A stretch of DNA of 64,000 nt from Ypsolopha sequella (taxonomy: Eukaryota; Arthropoda; Insecta; Lepidoptera; Ypsolophidae), in assembly GCA_934047225.1 (NCBI GenBank), contig OW203988.1, positions 1,302,001 through 1,366,000 of the forward strand, written 5' to 3'. Every line of letters begins with the position of its first letter. Positions within the stretch are counted from its first letter, which is position 1. A program made the translations under genes and the position numbers. Below, piece after piece: positions 1-10,883 of this stretch. A model generated the notes under the pieces. The model worked only from the letters and a program-made list of their open reading frames with translations, had not been told where the DNA came from and made no database searches.

Positions 1-1845
1 CAAGACTTTCTAGAATATACACTGAAATTAGGGGTTAATTTTAATGGGAAATAAAAGAGAGAATTAATTTTAATGAGAAATAAGTAAAAGTTTTATAGAT
101 TTGAAGCCATAAACATGAAATTAATATCTACTTAGTTCATTTTTTAAAATTTTTCAGAATAAGGCCGGGAGAAGTTTTAGTCACCTATGACTGCACCAAA
201 TACAGATATGCGTTTCTTTTCTTGGCTATGCGTGTGCTATGATACTCTGAATTATGTGATGATAGAACTGACAAAGTCAAGGCATAAAGCTTTTTCATCT
301 CCATTACAAAGTTAAATATGTAGTAATGCCGCCCCCTGTACACAATGTTCAACATTCTCAAAGTTAAACTCTTTTGTAAAATGTACGAATGACTAAAAAA
401 AAACAACACGATTCCATAAATTGTAAAGAAAAATGAAAACAATATCCTAAGAGCTCCAAGAGCAAACATCAGTTAAATACAATTAGTTGTGTCGTCCACG
501 TCGACAGCACCCGGGGACACTTATAATTAAATTAAAAAACAATTCGACTCAAAAAGACACGTGGACGGCTTAATCCGAAAACAATGGGTTAATTCAAGGC
601 AGACCCTTATAATTGTAATTGTAATCGCTGTTTGAGAAATTGTAACGTCAGTTCAAAGTCTATGTCATAAGAATCATAACACGTAAATATTCATGTAAAA
701 CAAGAATTGGCTTTTTAATACGGGAAATAATAAAATTAAATGAAAATTGGATTTACTTATACAAAATGACGTAAATTAATATAGACAAATTAGTGCTAAT
801 TCAGAGCTCAGTATCAAGGTTCAATGATCCTTTTATTTATTTCATGTTCCCTACAAACGCAGGCCTAGCCTCGTGTCAGTTATTTTGGGTCAACATTTAA
901 TTTTGCAAAGTAAAAAGTGTTATCGATCTATGATACTGATCACTTACTAAGCGTTTGGTATGAATTTTGCTGCATAAATTAATGTCACCTTATATTTTAT
1001 TGTGCAATATGTATACAACAAACGATTAATATATTTTATCTATACTCATATCGTAAAATCCTGATCGTACATTTTCTTAACAAAATATTACTTCAAAATA
1101 TGTTTGTCTGCAATAAAAGTACAATTAGACGAAGTGGGGAGGCAAAGGAAACTATGCCCATATAGTCATGTCTGAGGTTTTGATAGTAAAAGGTTTGAAT
1201 GATGGTCATACTTTTGACCAAATCTTTGCGTTGTGTTTGATTTAAATGATGGTAGAACTTGTGACCGGACCCTTGTCTCACATGCGTGGTGAACTGCTTG
1301 ATGTATTTTGGGCGTTACTTATAAATATAATATTTACTGCTATTTTGTTTGTTTAAAGTTTTATTCTGGGCAAAAATGTTGGACAGCACATCGTACTGAG
1401 CAACAACAATGACTAACAATAAAAACGAACCAGCATAATCAAGAAAAGCTTACAACAAATGTAACCAAGATATTATTGATTGGAAAATACCTATAATAGG
1501 TAGGTAACCTATTGTATGAGTGTAGATAAAGTAGTGTATGAAACTACGTAGGTATTATCAGTACTATAATACTCGTGTTTACTATAAAAAAAACTCGCCT
1601 ACAGCTAGTTTTTTAAACTTAGACTTGTGTTTTAATAACCTCTTTATGTGCCAGTTTCATAAACTACTATAATTTGTGTGTACGATTCAAAACCAAAAAT
1701 AAAATACTTTCCAAGTTACATGTACTCGTAGATACGTCACCTAGAGGCATAACAACATGAAATTTCGTGGTTAAAGAAGATTTGCTCAGAATGAAGTCTT
1801 GCCTGAAATATAAATGTAAATTTTCATTTACATTTCATGTAAATG
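1..1845. other. AT-rich intergenic DNA, no gene seen
   Basis: AT-rich sequence with only short, low-complexity open frames and no motif I recognise. A minor inverted motif (CGTCCACGT near 493, ACGTGGACG near 559) is the only structure. I see no splice-flanked exon, RNA gene or transposon terminus. Confidence 0.5.
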
Positions 1846-2180
1846 AAAAAAAATGTGGTCTCAATGACTTTAATTTTTTTTTCAAACAGTTGCTCTGTAC
1901 TCCTTGTGCACCCAAAAAAATATTTAAATCGATCGGGTGGTGGGAAGGGGTTGCCTGCGTTAATAAAAGGTACCAAAATAATAATAATTTTCATGTGGGC
2001 TCAGATATCAGCCGGCGAACGCGTCATTGCGCTCACGGCTCACGGCGGCTTGGTACTTTTAATTAACGCTGGTAACCCCTTCCCACCACCCGATCGATTA
2101 AAATTTTTTTTTTGGTGCACAAGGAGTACAGAGCAACTGTTTGAAAAAAAAAATTATGTCGCTGAGCCCACATTTTTTTT
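1846..2180. repeat. Foldback (long inverted repeat) element
   Basis: Two arms of about 130 bp (1846-1974 and 2052-2180) are imperfect reverse complements. Both contain the motifs CGATCGGGTGGTGGGAAGG (or its complement) and CTCTGTACTCCTTGTGCAC (or its complement). They surround a loop of about 77 bp that is GC-richer than its surroundings. Short frames across the arms are by-products of the palindrome. The structure fits a non-autonomous foldback MITE. No convincing target-site duplication could be fixed. Confidence 0.8.
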
Positions 2181-2333
2181 TCTTTTTTTTCCCCACCCCA
2201 CTACACCCGCACCCACCACTCGCGGCCTGCCAGCACGAAGATTGTCGGAAAAGGTTGTTCAGGGAAGTAGCTAACGGAGTTTCAATACAGCTGAAGCTAC
2301 ATGACCAATTTGGTCGCTAGCTCTTAGACTATA

Positions 2334-2563
2334 AATATTATTAGAGTGCATTACAAACTAGAAAAGGTCAATCAGAAACAAACCCAAAGACAAGAATTAA
2401 AAAAAAACCCCCGGGCCAGGATTCGAACCTCTCGCAAGCGCGCTTGTCTTGACAACAAGAGGTCGCAGGTTCGAATCCTGGCCCGGGGAATTTTTTCTAA
2501 TTCTTGTCTTTGGGTTTGTTTCTGATTGATCTTTTCTAGTTTGTAATGCACTCTTATAATATT
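2334..2563. repeat. Foldback element with a tRNA-like core
   Basis: Arms of about 100 bp (2334-2436 and 2461-2563) are near-perfect inverted copies. The centre carries a tRNA 3'-half: an anticodon-like hairpin (CTTGT, 7-base loop, ACAAG, about 2443-2459) followed by a T-arm with a B-box-type GGTTCGAATCC at about 2468-2478 and a CCCGGGG acceptor-like end. An inverted copy of the same T-arm sequence (GGATTCGAACC) lies at about 2419-2429. A functional tRNA is unlikely, because the 5' half is replaced by the inverted 3' half. Confidence 0.8.
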
Positions 2564-3700
2564 TAATTTGTGTATTGTTTAATTATTGTGTGATTTAAAC
2601 CCCCAAATAATTTGGTACTACCCTTAACAATTTTTCCATTGCCGAAGGTTAGCTGGTAGAAAATACTAATTAGTAGAGTTATATTATTATTACTATTATT
2701 TTCTTTTTGTTTGTTATAATACCTAAACTTTGAAAAATCTAGTAAAAGCAGAAAAACTAACCTTGACAAATAATAGTGATGATCTGAATGATGCCGATTG
2801 CAAATCCCTTGCATGGTCCTCTTCTGCCGGTCATCGTTGAGGTTAGTCTTCTCGCATTTTAAGCTTTTTTTGTTATTTTTTATTCCGAACGCTTCCATAA
2901 GCTATTCACACATAGGGCTGTATTGAAATGGCAACATATTTTCAGTATATAGAATCATCGTCTCGATTTTAGGTATTCATTGAGAACTTGTGTAAGTTGT
3001 GTAACTTATGTAAGTTGTAGATGGCTTTGTGATGGTGGTGGCTCTATCTGAAACAATATAAACAAAATTGCATTGTATTATATTGTAAGACATTGTTTAA
3101 ATCTGAAATAACAAGAAATCCTTACACCAAGAAAACCTTTGAAAAACAAGAAAACCTCGGAAAGACACTTAAAGAAAAAATAATTGTGTAAAAATACAGA
3201 CCACTTACGTAAAATTACCACCTAAGTGGCAAGAGACATAATGTACTACCTAATATAAAGGTTTTAATCAAAATATACCTATCCACGAAAAAGATAGTTG
3301 ACCATTTTATGCTCAATTATCAATATATTTATTTGTCTTGTTTTTTGTATTTAAAATTGGGTTTTGATGGATATAGTGCGCCTGCAAGTGTACAAATACT
3401 ATGTCCCGTGGGATTCTTGATGATACAAGTATGGGAGTGGTATCAATCTCTTCGTTATGACATGGAGAATCAGTAATTGGATGGTGGACAATGACCACTC
3501 GTGTCAGATTGAAGTTATAAGCAAAAAACAAAATGGCCGCCGCTCTGCCGTAGATGATACTGATTTTTTATGTTTATCTCGTAAAATACAATATTTACGA
3601 CAAAGTGATTTATTATAAAAGTATTCAGTATTAAATTCTACACAAAACATTTTCTTACGATATGTTGTGTACGGCTGACCCTTAACATAGAAATTCTGTT
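2564..3700. other. AT-rich intergenic DNA
   Basis: No gene recognised. Contains short direct repeats (TGTAAGTTGT-like, about 2990-3020) and low-complexity AT tracts. Open frames on the minus strand here have no domain signal. Confidence 0.45.
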
Positions 3701-4063
3701 TTTAAGATTCAATTCTCTGAATTAGTACCAAGATACGAGTATTAAGAAATAACTATAACGGCCATGTTTCAACTTTTAGCTATGAGGAATGTACACTAAT
3801 AGTTTATTATATGCATAAACGTATTCTGAAAGACATTATGATACCTTCAAAATAATTGGATTTTCTATAGAGGTGAAGTTACTTAGAATTATTAATTAAA
3901 TTTTTCTAACTTCACTTTATGGAGAATACAGTTATTTTTAAGCTACCATAATGGCATTAACAATACGTTTATGCATCAAGTAAACTTTTCGTAGTCATTG
4001 TTCTTTGCTAAATGTTGTCTATTGGCCGTTATAATATTACAATTTCGGAGAATCGACCCTTAA
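3701..4063. repeat. Palindromic MITE, family A (copy 1)
   Basis: An imperfect palindrome of about 360 bp. The right end reads CGGAGAATCGACCCTTAA, and the left end is a diverged inverted copy. Both halves contain a TATGCATAAACGTATT-like internal motif. The same architecture recurs at 20320-20692 and 58467-58833, so this is a dispersed non-autonomous family with terminal motif CTTAAGGGTCGATT. Confidence 0.65.
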
Positions 4064-4430
4064 ATAAGGAATTTATGATTTTATTTTCCAAAAAGTGCAA
4101 AGAATGTTGTTTGTATTTTATTTTTGTTAATAGATAAATGCTAAGTTTTCAATTGTATCACATTATCCAAGACATTATTAGACTTCAAAGTAACAAATAC
4201 CAAATTTTTCTTCTGTTTGGAAGTCCCACTGTAAAAGTTTGGATTCACCATAATTTTCTGTTAAAAACTGCCCTAAACTTTCGTTTGTAATCATTTTAAC
4301 TATTTACACGGCTTTTCAATAGCATTAATCACTAAATTCAACTTACAACCTTTTTTGCATAAAAATAAACAAAAATCTGCTAACAAAAACAATGGCATGT
4401 GTCGATTGATGATACAATAATTTAGAAGAT
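4064..4430. other. AT-rich spacer
   Basis: Nothing recognised. AT-rich spacer between a palindromic MITE and a tandem array. Confidence 0.4.
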
Positions 4431-5033
4431 TACACGCAAGTCAGGGCATGACGCTTGGATACACGGTTAGTTCACAATGGTAACTAGTGCAGTATATTAC
4501 ACGCAAGTCAGGGCATGACGCTTGGATACACGGTTAGTTCACAATGGTAACTAGTGCAGTATATTACACGCAAGTCAGGGCATGACGCTTGGATACACGG
4601 TTAGTCCACAATGGTAACTAGTGCAGTATATTACACGCAAGTCAGGGCATGACGCTTGGATACACGGTTAGTTCACAATGGTAACTAGTGCAGTATATTA
4701 CACGCAAGTCAGGGCATGACGCTTGGATACACGGTTAGTCCACAATGGTAACTAGTGCAGTATATTACACTCAAGTCAGGGCATGACGCTTGGATACACG
4801 GTTAGTTCACAATGGTAACTAGTGCAGTATATTACACGCAAGTCAGGGCATGACGCTTGGATACACGGTTAGTCCACAATGGTAACTAGTGCAGTATATT
4901 ACACGCAAGTCAGGGCATGACGCTTGGATACACGGTTAGTCCACAATGGTAACTAGTGCAGTATATTACACGCAAGTCAGGGCATGACGCTTGGATACAC
5001 GGTTAGTTCACAATGGTAACTAGTGCAGTATAT
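4431..5033. repeat. Tandem array, 67-bp unit x 9
   Basis: Nine head-to-tail units of 67 bp start at 4431, 4498, 4565 and so on to 4967, beginning TACACGCAAGTCAGGGCATG. They are almost identical. A single T/C difference (TTAGTTCAC or TTAGTCCAC) alternates through copies 2 to 7. One unit (about 4766) has CACTCAAG for CACGCAAG. There are no unique spacers, so this is a minisatellite and not a CRISPR. Confidence 0.95.
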
Positions 5034-5829
5034 TTTTCGCAAACAATGTTAGCGTACGTTATTGTAATATATACATGATAAGTGTTTTATAATCATGTAT
5101 ACTTTATAATAAATCGATGTACTATCGATGCGCTTCGCCCGCGTTAATTACGTTTTTGTGTAGTCCTATCGAATATATCAATACCTTTCAGGCCATACAT
5201 TTTATAGTAGAAACGTATTTGACCTGACTCTGGTAATTTGTTGACTTCTTACTTGATTCCCAGGTAAACTATCTTTGACGAGGCTGAAGGCTGTTTTTTA
5301 ACGAAATTATTTATCATCTCTGATTAGATCTACAGTTAAAGTGTCTAAAGTTGGCGTATTGTATATGCTACAGCAATAGACAAATCGAAAGGTACCTACT
5401 CTTAACACAAATTTTATTATTGATATCAATATAAATACATTAAAAGCATCGAATAACCCTATGGCTGATTAATGGGATAAAAATTAGCCCATATCCAATT
5501 CCAGGTCTACAACTACATTTATGCGAAGTTTTATTCAAATGTTTAGTAGCTACGGCGTGAAGGAGTAAAACAACACTTTTCTATAGAAATTTTACATCAC
5601 TTTGGGCCCATTTCTATCCTATGGGAACTGATTTATGGAATAAAAATGAGCTTATCTCCTATTTCAGGTATAGAACTACATTTGCGCAAAATTTCTTTTA
5701 TACAGAAACTTGACATCCCATTGCCATCCCATAGAAACTGATTTATGAGATTAGCCTAAGTTTTATTCCAAGCCTAGAACTATATTTGTGAACATCAGCG
5801 TGAAGGAGTAACAAACATACATCCATACA

Positions 5830-8800
5830 TCTGTATATATAAAATTCAAAGTCCTGACTGACTGACTGATATATCAACGCCCAGCCTAAACCACTGGTTC
5901 TAAAGACTTGAAATTTGCAGGGTGTGTTCTTTGTGAAGTGTGAGCATCCACTAAGAAAGGGTTTTTCGAAATTTTACCTCTAAGGGGGTAAATAGGGGAT
6001 GAAAGTTTGTATGAAAGTCCGTCAGTTTTGAAGTTAGGATCATCAAATTTTGTATTTAGGCTGATAATTGAGAATTAATTTACACGTGTTTCAGCGTTTT
6101 TGATAATTATACCCTTAAGACTGTACCTGAGCCTAGAGCATGACCAACTCCAGTCTATCAAGGATTCGTTTGAAGAAATTCGGACTCTCCTTGTATTAAA
6201 AAACATATTTTTGATTAATTCATCTTTTCTCTAGGGATCTTACGTATAAACAATGTACTAAGATTTATACTTTTGTCAAAAAAAAATGTTTTGCACCCTC
6301 TTTTTTTTTGGTTTTCAAATGTTCGCTTGAAGAACGCGGTTAAGAGATCAACTTGATTTTTTTTTCATAAAATAGGTAATAGAAATATGAAGGTATATCA
6401 CCTAAATTCAGTATTTTTCTCCTTACAAAATATTTCAGCATTAGCTAAAAACACACCAATTTGTTGTTTCGCTGCGTGATCACTAGTATTACGCGTCTAA
6501 GAAAAAGAGGCCAAAGAGCCAACATATAATCGCCTCTATGAAAAGCAAATAAAGTCTTTGCCATTAGACTTAGTGTGCTGGACGGGTAATAAAAAAAGTT
6601 GCTAGGGTATGCCATCTTCTTAAGGGGTGAAAAGGAGGATAAAATTGTGTATGGAAAGTCCTCCATTTTCACAGTAAAAATAACTAAATGAATTATTTAG
6701 TTATTATTATGGTTGGAAACTCACTCAACATATATCGGTGTTGTTGGTATTTCAACCCTTAAGGGGCTGAAAAGGGGGATGACATTTTGTGTTCAAGTTG
6801 TACATTCACTAAATTTTGTAGTCAAGTTAAAATAATGTACACGTGTATCACTAAGTCTCTACTGCCACCCGTTTATCCGTCTGTCTGTCTGTCTACCACG
6901 AGCAAATCTCAGCTATCTGGAAATGGTTGAGGAACTTGTGGATAGGTCTCATGGCGTAATTTAAGACAAATATCTGAGATCTGATGATAAGGTCCTGACA
7001 GGTTCAATGAAACTCCTCAACAGGCGTCGATAAGATGATCGTTTTTGGGTTCTTTCCACCCCTAAGAGGGTGAAATGGGGAGTTGATTGACTTGAAAATT
7101 GGAACACATACTCTTCAATAAAAAATAATAAGGCTTCGAAAATCCTACACGGCATGGTAGACGGGCGCACGGCGTGCAGCAGGGTGGTTCTGTTAAATCC
7201 TACACGGCATGGTAGAGGGGCGCACGGCGTGCAGCAGGGTGGTTCTGTTAAATCCTACACGGCATGGTAGACGGGCGCACGGCGTGCAGCAGGGTGGTTC
7301 TGTTAAATCCTACACGGCATGGTAGACGGGCGCACGGCGTGCAGCAGGGTGGTTCTGTTAAATCCTACACGGCATGGTAGACGGGCGCACGGCGTGCAGC
7401 AGGGTGGTTCTGTTAAATCCTACACGGCATGGTAGACGGGCGCACGGCGTGCAGCAGGGTGGTTCTGTTAAATCCTACACGGCATGGTAGACGGGCGCAC
7501 GGCGTGCATCAGGGTGGTTCTGTTAAATCCTACACGGCATGGTAGACGGGCGCACGGCGTGCAGCAGGGTGGTTCTGTTAAATCCTACACGGCATGGTAG
7601 ACGGGCGCACGGCGTGCAGCAGGGTGGTTCTGTTAAATCCTACACGGCATGGTAGACGGGCGCACGGCGTGCAGCAGGGTGGTTCTGTTAAATCCTACAC
7701 GGCATGGTAGACGGGCGCACGGCGTGCAGCAGGGTGGTTCTGTTAAATCCTACACGGCATGGTAGACGGGCGCACGGCGTGCAGCAGGGTGGTTCTGTTA
7801 AATCCAACACGGCATGGTAGACGGGCGCACGGCGTGCAGCAGGGTGGTTCTGTTAAATCCTACACGGCATGGTAGAGGGGCGCACGGCGTGCAGCAGGGT
7901 GGTTCTGTTAAATCCTACACGGCATGGTAGACGGGCGCACGGCGTGCAGCAGGGTGGTTCTGTTAAATCCTACACGGCATGGTAGAGGGGCGCACGGCGT
8001 GCAGCAGGGTGGTTCTGTTAAATCCTACACGGCATGGTAGACGGGCGCACGGCGTGCAGCAGGGTGGTTCTGTTAAATCCTACACGGCATGGTAGAGGGG
8101 CGCACGGCGTGCAGCAGGGTGGTTCTGTTAAATCCTACACGGCATGGTAGACGGGCGCACGGCGTGCAGCAGGGTGGTTCTGTTAAATCCTACACGGCAT
8201 GGTAGACGGGCGCACGGCGTGCAGCAGGGTGGTTCTGTTAAATCCTACACGGCATGGTAGACGGGCGCACGGCGTGCAGCAGGGTGGTTCTGTTAAATCC
8301 TACACGGCATGGTAGACGGGCGCACGGCGTGCAGCAGGGTGGTTCTGTTAAATCCTACACGGCATGGTAGAGGGGCGCACGGCGTGCAGCAGGGTGGTTC
8401 TGTTAAATCCTACACGGCATGGTAGACGGGCGCACGGCGTGCAGCAGGGTGGTTCTGTTAAATCCTACACGGCATGGTAGACGGGCGCACGGCGTGCAGC
8501 AGGGTGGTTCTGTTAAATCCTACACGGCATGGTAGACGGGCGCACGGCGTGCAGCAGGGTGGTTCTGTTAAATCCTACACGGCATGGTAGACGGGCGCAC
8601 GGCGTGCAGCAGGGTGGTTCTGTTAAATCCTACACGGCATGGTAGACGGGCGCACGGCGTGCAGCAGGGTGGTTCTGTTAAATCCTACACGGCATGGTAG
8701 ACGGGCGCACGGCGTGCAGCAGGGTGGTTCTGTTAAATCCTACACGGCATGGTAGAGGGGCGCACGGCGTGCAGCAGGGTGGTTCTGTTAAATCCTACAC

Positions 8801-9146
8801 GGCATGGTAGACGGGCGCACGGCGTGCAGCAGGGTGGTTCTGTTAAATCCTACACGGCATGGTAGACGGGCGCACGGCGTGCAGCAGGGTGGTTCTGTTA
8901 AAACCATACTACTCTCATGGTAGACGGGCGCACGGCGTGCAGCAGGGTGGTTCTGTTAAAACCATACTACTCTCATCCCGGAGATTAGTTAAGTTTTACG
9001 GTGAATTTCGTCCTCATTACTTTTTTTGGGATATTGTCAGTTGTATATTCAACTAAAAGTGAGTGAGAACACTTTTAATGTTTGTTTAAAAAAAAAAAAA
9101 ATTGTTTCCTGTAGGCCACGCGGGTGAAGCCGCGGGCAGAAGCTAG
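5830..9146 (+). mobile_element. Non-autonomous Helitron with internal minisatellite
   Basis: Begins TCTGTATATATAAAATTC, a Helitron-type 5' TC end, and ends GGTGAAGCCGCGGGCAGAAG followed by CTAG, a 3' GC hairpin plus CTRR. It sits between A (5829) and T (9147), as expected for A|T insertion without target duplication. It is about 3.3 kb long. A (GACT)n run lies near 5858. I see no Rep/helicase coding sequence, so it would need another element's proteins. More than half its length is the 55-bp array at 7140-8956. It is inserted in an older, oppositely oriented Helitron-like element. Confidence 0.75.
7140..8956. repeat. Tandem array, 55-bp unit x 32 plus one variant unit
   Basis: Thirty-two units of 55 bp run from 7140 to 8899 (AAATCCTACACGGCATGGTA...GGTGGTTCTGTT). 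One 57-bp unit follows, in which the unit start is replaced by the array's own right flank (ACCATACTACTCTCAT). Units are nearly identical and GC-rich against an AT-rich background. Some carry GAGGGG for GACGGG, and between about 7855 and 8130 the two types alternate, giving a local 110-bp dimer. The 55-bp period is not a multiple of three, and open frames in it are artefacts. Confidence 0.97.
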
Positions 9147-9181
9147 TTCTTACATACATCCAAACTTTGTCATTTATAATA

Positions 9182-9559
9182 CTAGCTTTTGCCCGCGGGT
9201 TTGCCCGCGGCTTTGCCCACGTTGAATTAGTTTTTTTGTAGTCCTTTCGAATCTGTCAATATTTTTTGGATCATAAATTTTTTGGTGGGTAGTTGAACTG
9301 ACTCTGGTTTGTTAGCCCAATCGGTTCAGTAGATACGGCGCGAAGAAGTGACACGTCACTTTACTATAGAAAATTGCCACCCCATTGGCCATCCCATGGG
9401 AACTGATTTATGGGTCTATGTAGTCTATGTCCTTATCCGGGTTTAGAACTAAATTTGTGCAAAGTTTCAGCCTAATCGGTTTAGTAGTTACGGTTTGAAG
9501 AAGTAACAGACATACATCCATCCATACATTCAAACTTTTGCATATATAAATTAGTGGGA
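9182..9559 (-). mobile_element. Short non-autonomous Helitron (complete ends)
   Basis: On the plus strand it starts CTAGCTTTTGCCCGCGGG (complement of a 3' hairpin plus CTAG) and ends TATATAAATTAGTGGGA (complement of a 5' TC end). It is flanked by A (9181) and T (9560). Its 378 bp contain the GTAGTCC, GGGAACTGATTTATGG and GAAGAAGTAACAGACATACATCC blocks of this family. No coding potential. It is inserted in the 5' end of the older Helitron, which resumes at 9560. Confidence 0.8.
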
Positions 9560-9673
9560 TTAGTGGAAAGGATGGGATAGTGGGATGGAAAGTGGGATAA
9601 AATAAAATATATCCAAGAAAAAAGTTAGTTTAAATTTTATATAGCATGCGCCAAAAATTATTTAAAAAGTTAT

Positions 9674-9836
9674 TGGTATCGATTCGGCGCAACACAACTT
9701 AACTAATTTGACTGGACTAACCTTATTTTGAGCGTTCTGTCTTTGTCTTTTCGATACAGGAAGAAAAAGACAGCACACTCGAATTAAGTTTAGTCCTGTC
9801 AAATAAGTCAAGTCGTGTTGCGCCGAATCGATACCA
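9674..9836. repeat. Hairpin MITE, about 163 bp
   Basis: Near-perfect terminal arms TGGTATCGATTCGGCGCAAC (9674) and the inverted copy ending CGCCGAATCGATACCA (9836). The inner part is also imperfectly self-complementary (GGACTAACCTTATTTTGAGC with GAATTAAGTTTAGTCC). The whole segment can fold into one hairpin. Confidence 0.85.
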
Positions 9837-9956
9837 TTGTATAGTAATGTCAAAAAGATTTATATGCTTTGTAAGTACGATTAGGTACCATCATCAGTCC
9901 ATAAACTCCTTCACCGTGTAAGGCACAAACTCGACTAGCAGTCTTTAAAGCTTGCT

Positions 9957-10690
9957 TTTTAGGTTTCCGTAGTCAACACCAAAGAACCCTTATAGTTTCG
10001 CCATGTCCGTCTGTCTGTCTGTCTGTCTGTCCACGACTTAGCTTAGAGACTATTAGTACTAGAAAGCTGTTATTTGGCATGGGTATACATATTTGTCACA
10101 TCGATAAAGTGGCATAGTAAAATTTTGAATAAGTTTTTTTTTAGGGTACCTCCCCTACACGTAAAGTACGGATGATTTTTTTTTCTCGTCTATCCTTTAG
10201 TGTGGGGTGTCGTTGGATAGGTAATTTAAAAATATTGGCGGTGTGAGGAGATCATTTTTCGATCCAGGGTTTAGTTTGCGAAATATTAAACTTAAAAGTG
10301 TTAATTTTTGTTAGAGTCAAAGTGTCCCCCCTCCCTGCCAGCGAAACGGTTGAATTTGGAGATGTGAAAAAAAATACGTTTGTAGTATACATAACGAAAT
10401 TAAAAGTAAAACTATCACAGCTAAGTAGGCTTTACAAGTTAACGAGTACAGATCGCGCCAAAGTTTTAGTTCCCTCTAAACACGGCGCGATTCGCATCAG
10501 CAGGAGCAAAATGTACGGGCCGTTCTTGGGAAGAGCAACTTCCGAGCGTACTAGAAGTTTGGCGCAATCTGTATTAGCCGACAAACATATAAAATGTACT
10601 TGAAGAAGAAGTCTGCATATTGTGCAGGGCAACTACGGAACCCTACACTGCGCGTGGCCCGATACGCACTTGGCCGGTTTTTTAATCTAG
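9957..10690 (-). repeat. Dispersed repeat (GGTTCCGTAG / CACTTGGCCGG family), reverse copy
   Basis: Begins AGGTTTCCGTAGTCAACACC, has a (GTCT)n run near 10009-10030, and ends GGCCCGATACGCACTTGGCC. The same blocks occur in the opposite orientation at 40008-40681 (AAGTGCGTGTCGGGCCACGC...CGGACAGACAGAC...CTACGGAACCCTAAAA). A foldback of about 130 bp (10446-10578; CAGATCGCGCCAAAGTTTTAG with CTAGAAGTTTGGCGCAATCTG) lies inside. The open frame across it encodes no recognisable domain. I recognise it as a very common lepidopteran repeat but cannot assign a class. Confidence 0.6.
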
Positions 10691-10883
10691 TAAACCATGA
10701 TGCGTTCGTTTGTTATTTCAGTAGGCAGCGAGTTGTACACAGTTACAACGAAAACGCGAGTACATTTGTGAGTTTTCTCGAGTCGATGGACACGAGAATA
10801 AGTTTGTAGGCGCCACTTGTCGCATATTTGTAGTTGTCTAGATATAAGGCAGTTAAGATATGGAGCTTCCACGAAGTAATATT

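Larger units (their letters stand above)
5127..9566 (-). mobile_element. Older Helitron-like element split by two younger Helitrons
   Basis: The minus-strand element survives in three pieces: about 5127-5829, 9147-9181 and 9560-about 9566. The left piece starts inside the GC-rich 3' region (CGCTTCGCCCGCG) and has lost the terminal CTAG. It parallels the intact copy at 9182-9559: GTAGTCC, GGGAACTGATTTATGG, GTGAAGGAGTAACAAACATACATCCATACA. Joining the pieces across the two insertions gives the usual 5'-end order ACATACATCCAAACTTTG, CATTTATAATA, TTAGTGG. The split is therefore explained by two later insertions. Confidence 0.7.

Noticed and set aside
2425..2490. Functional tRNA gene (TGA anticodon-like loop)
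   Set aside because: The D-arm and true 5' acceptor are missing; the 5' side is an inverted copy of the 3' side, and a Ser tRNA would need a long variable arm.
4431..5033. CRISPR-like regular repetition
   Set aside because: Units are contiguous without unique spacers, and the window is eukaryotic; it is a minisatellite.
8859..9056. Small protein running out of the 55-bp array
   Set aside because: The frame begins in the last array units and continues into Helitron 3' sequence; no domain.
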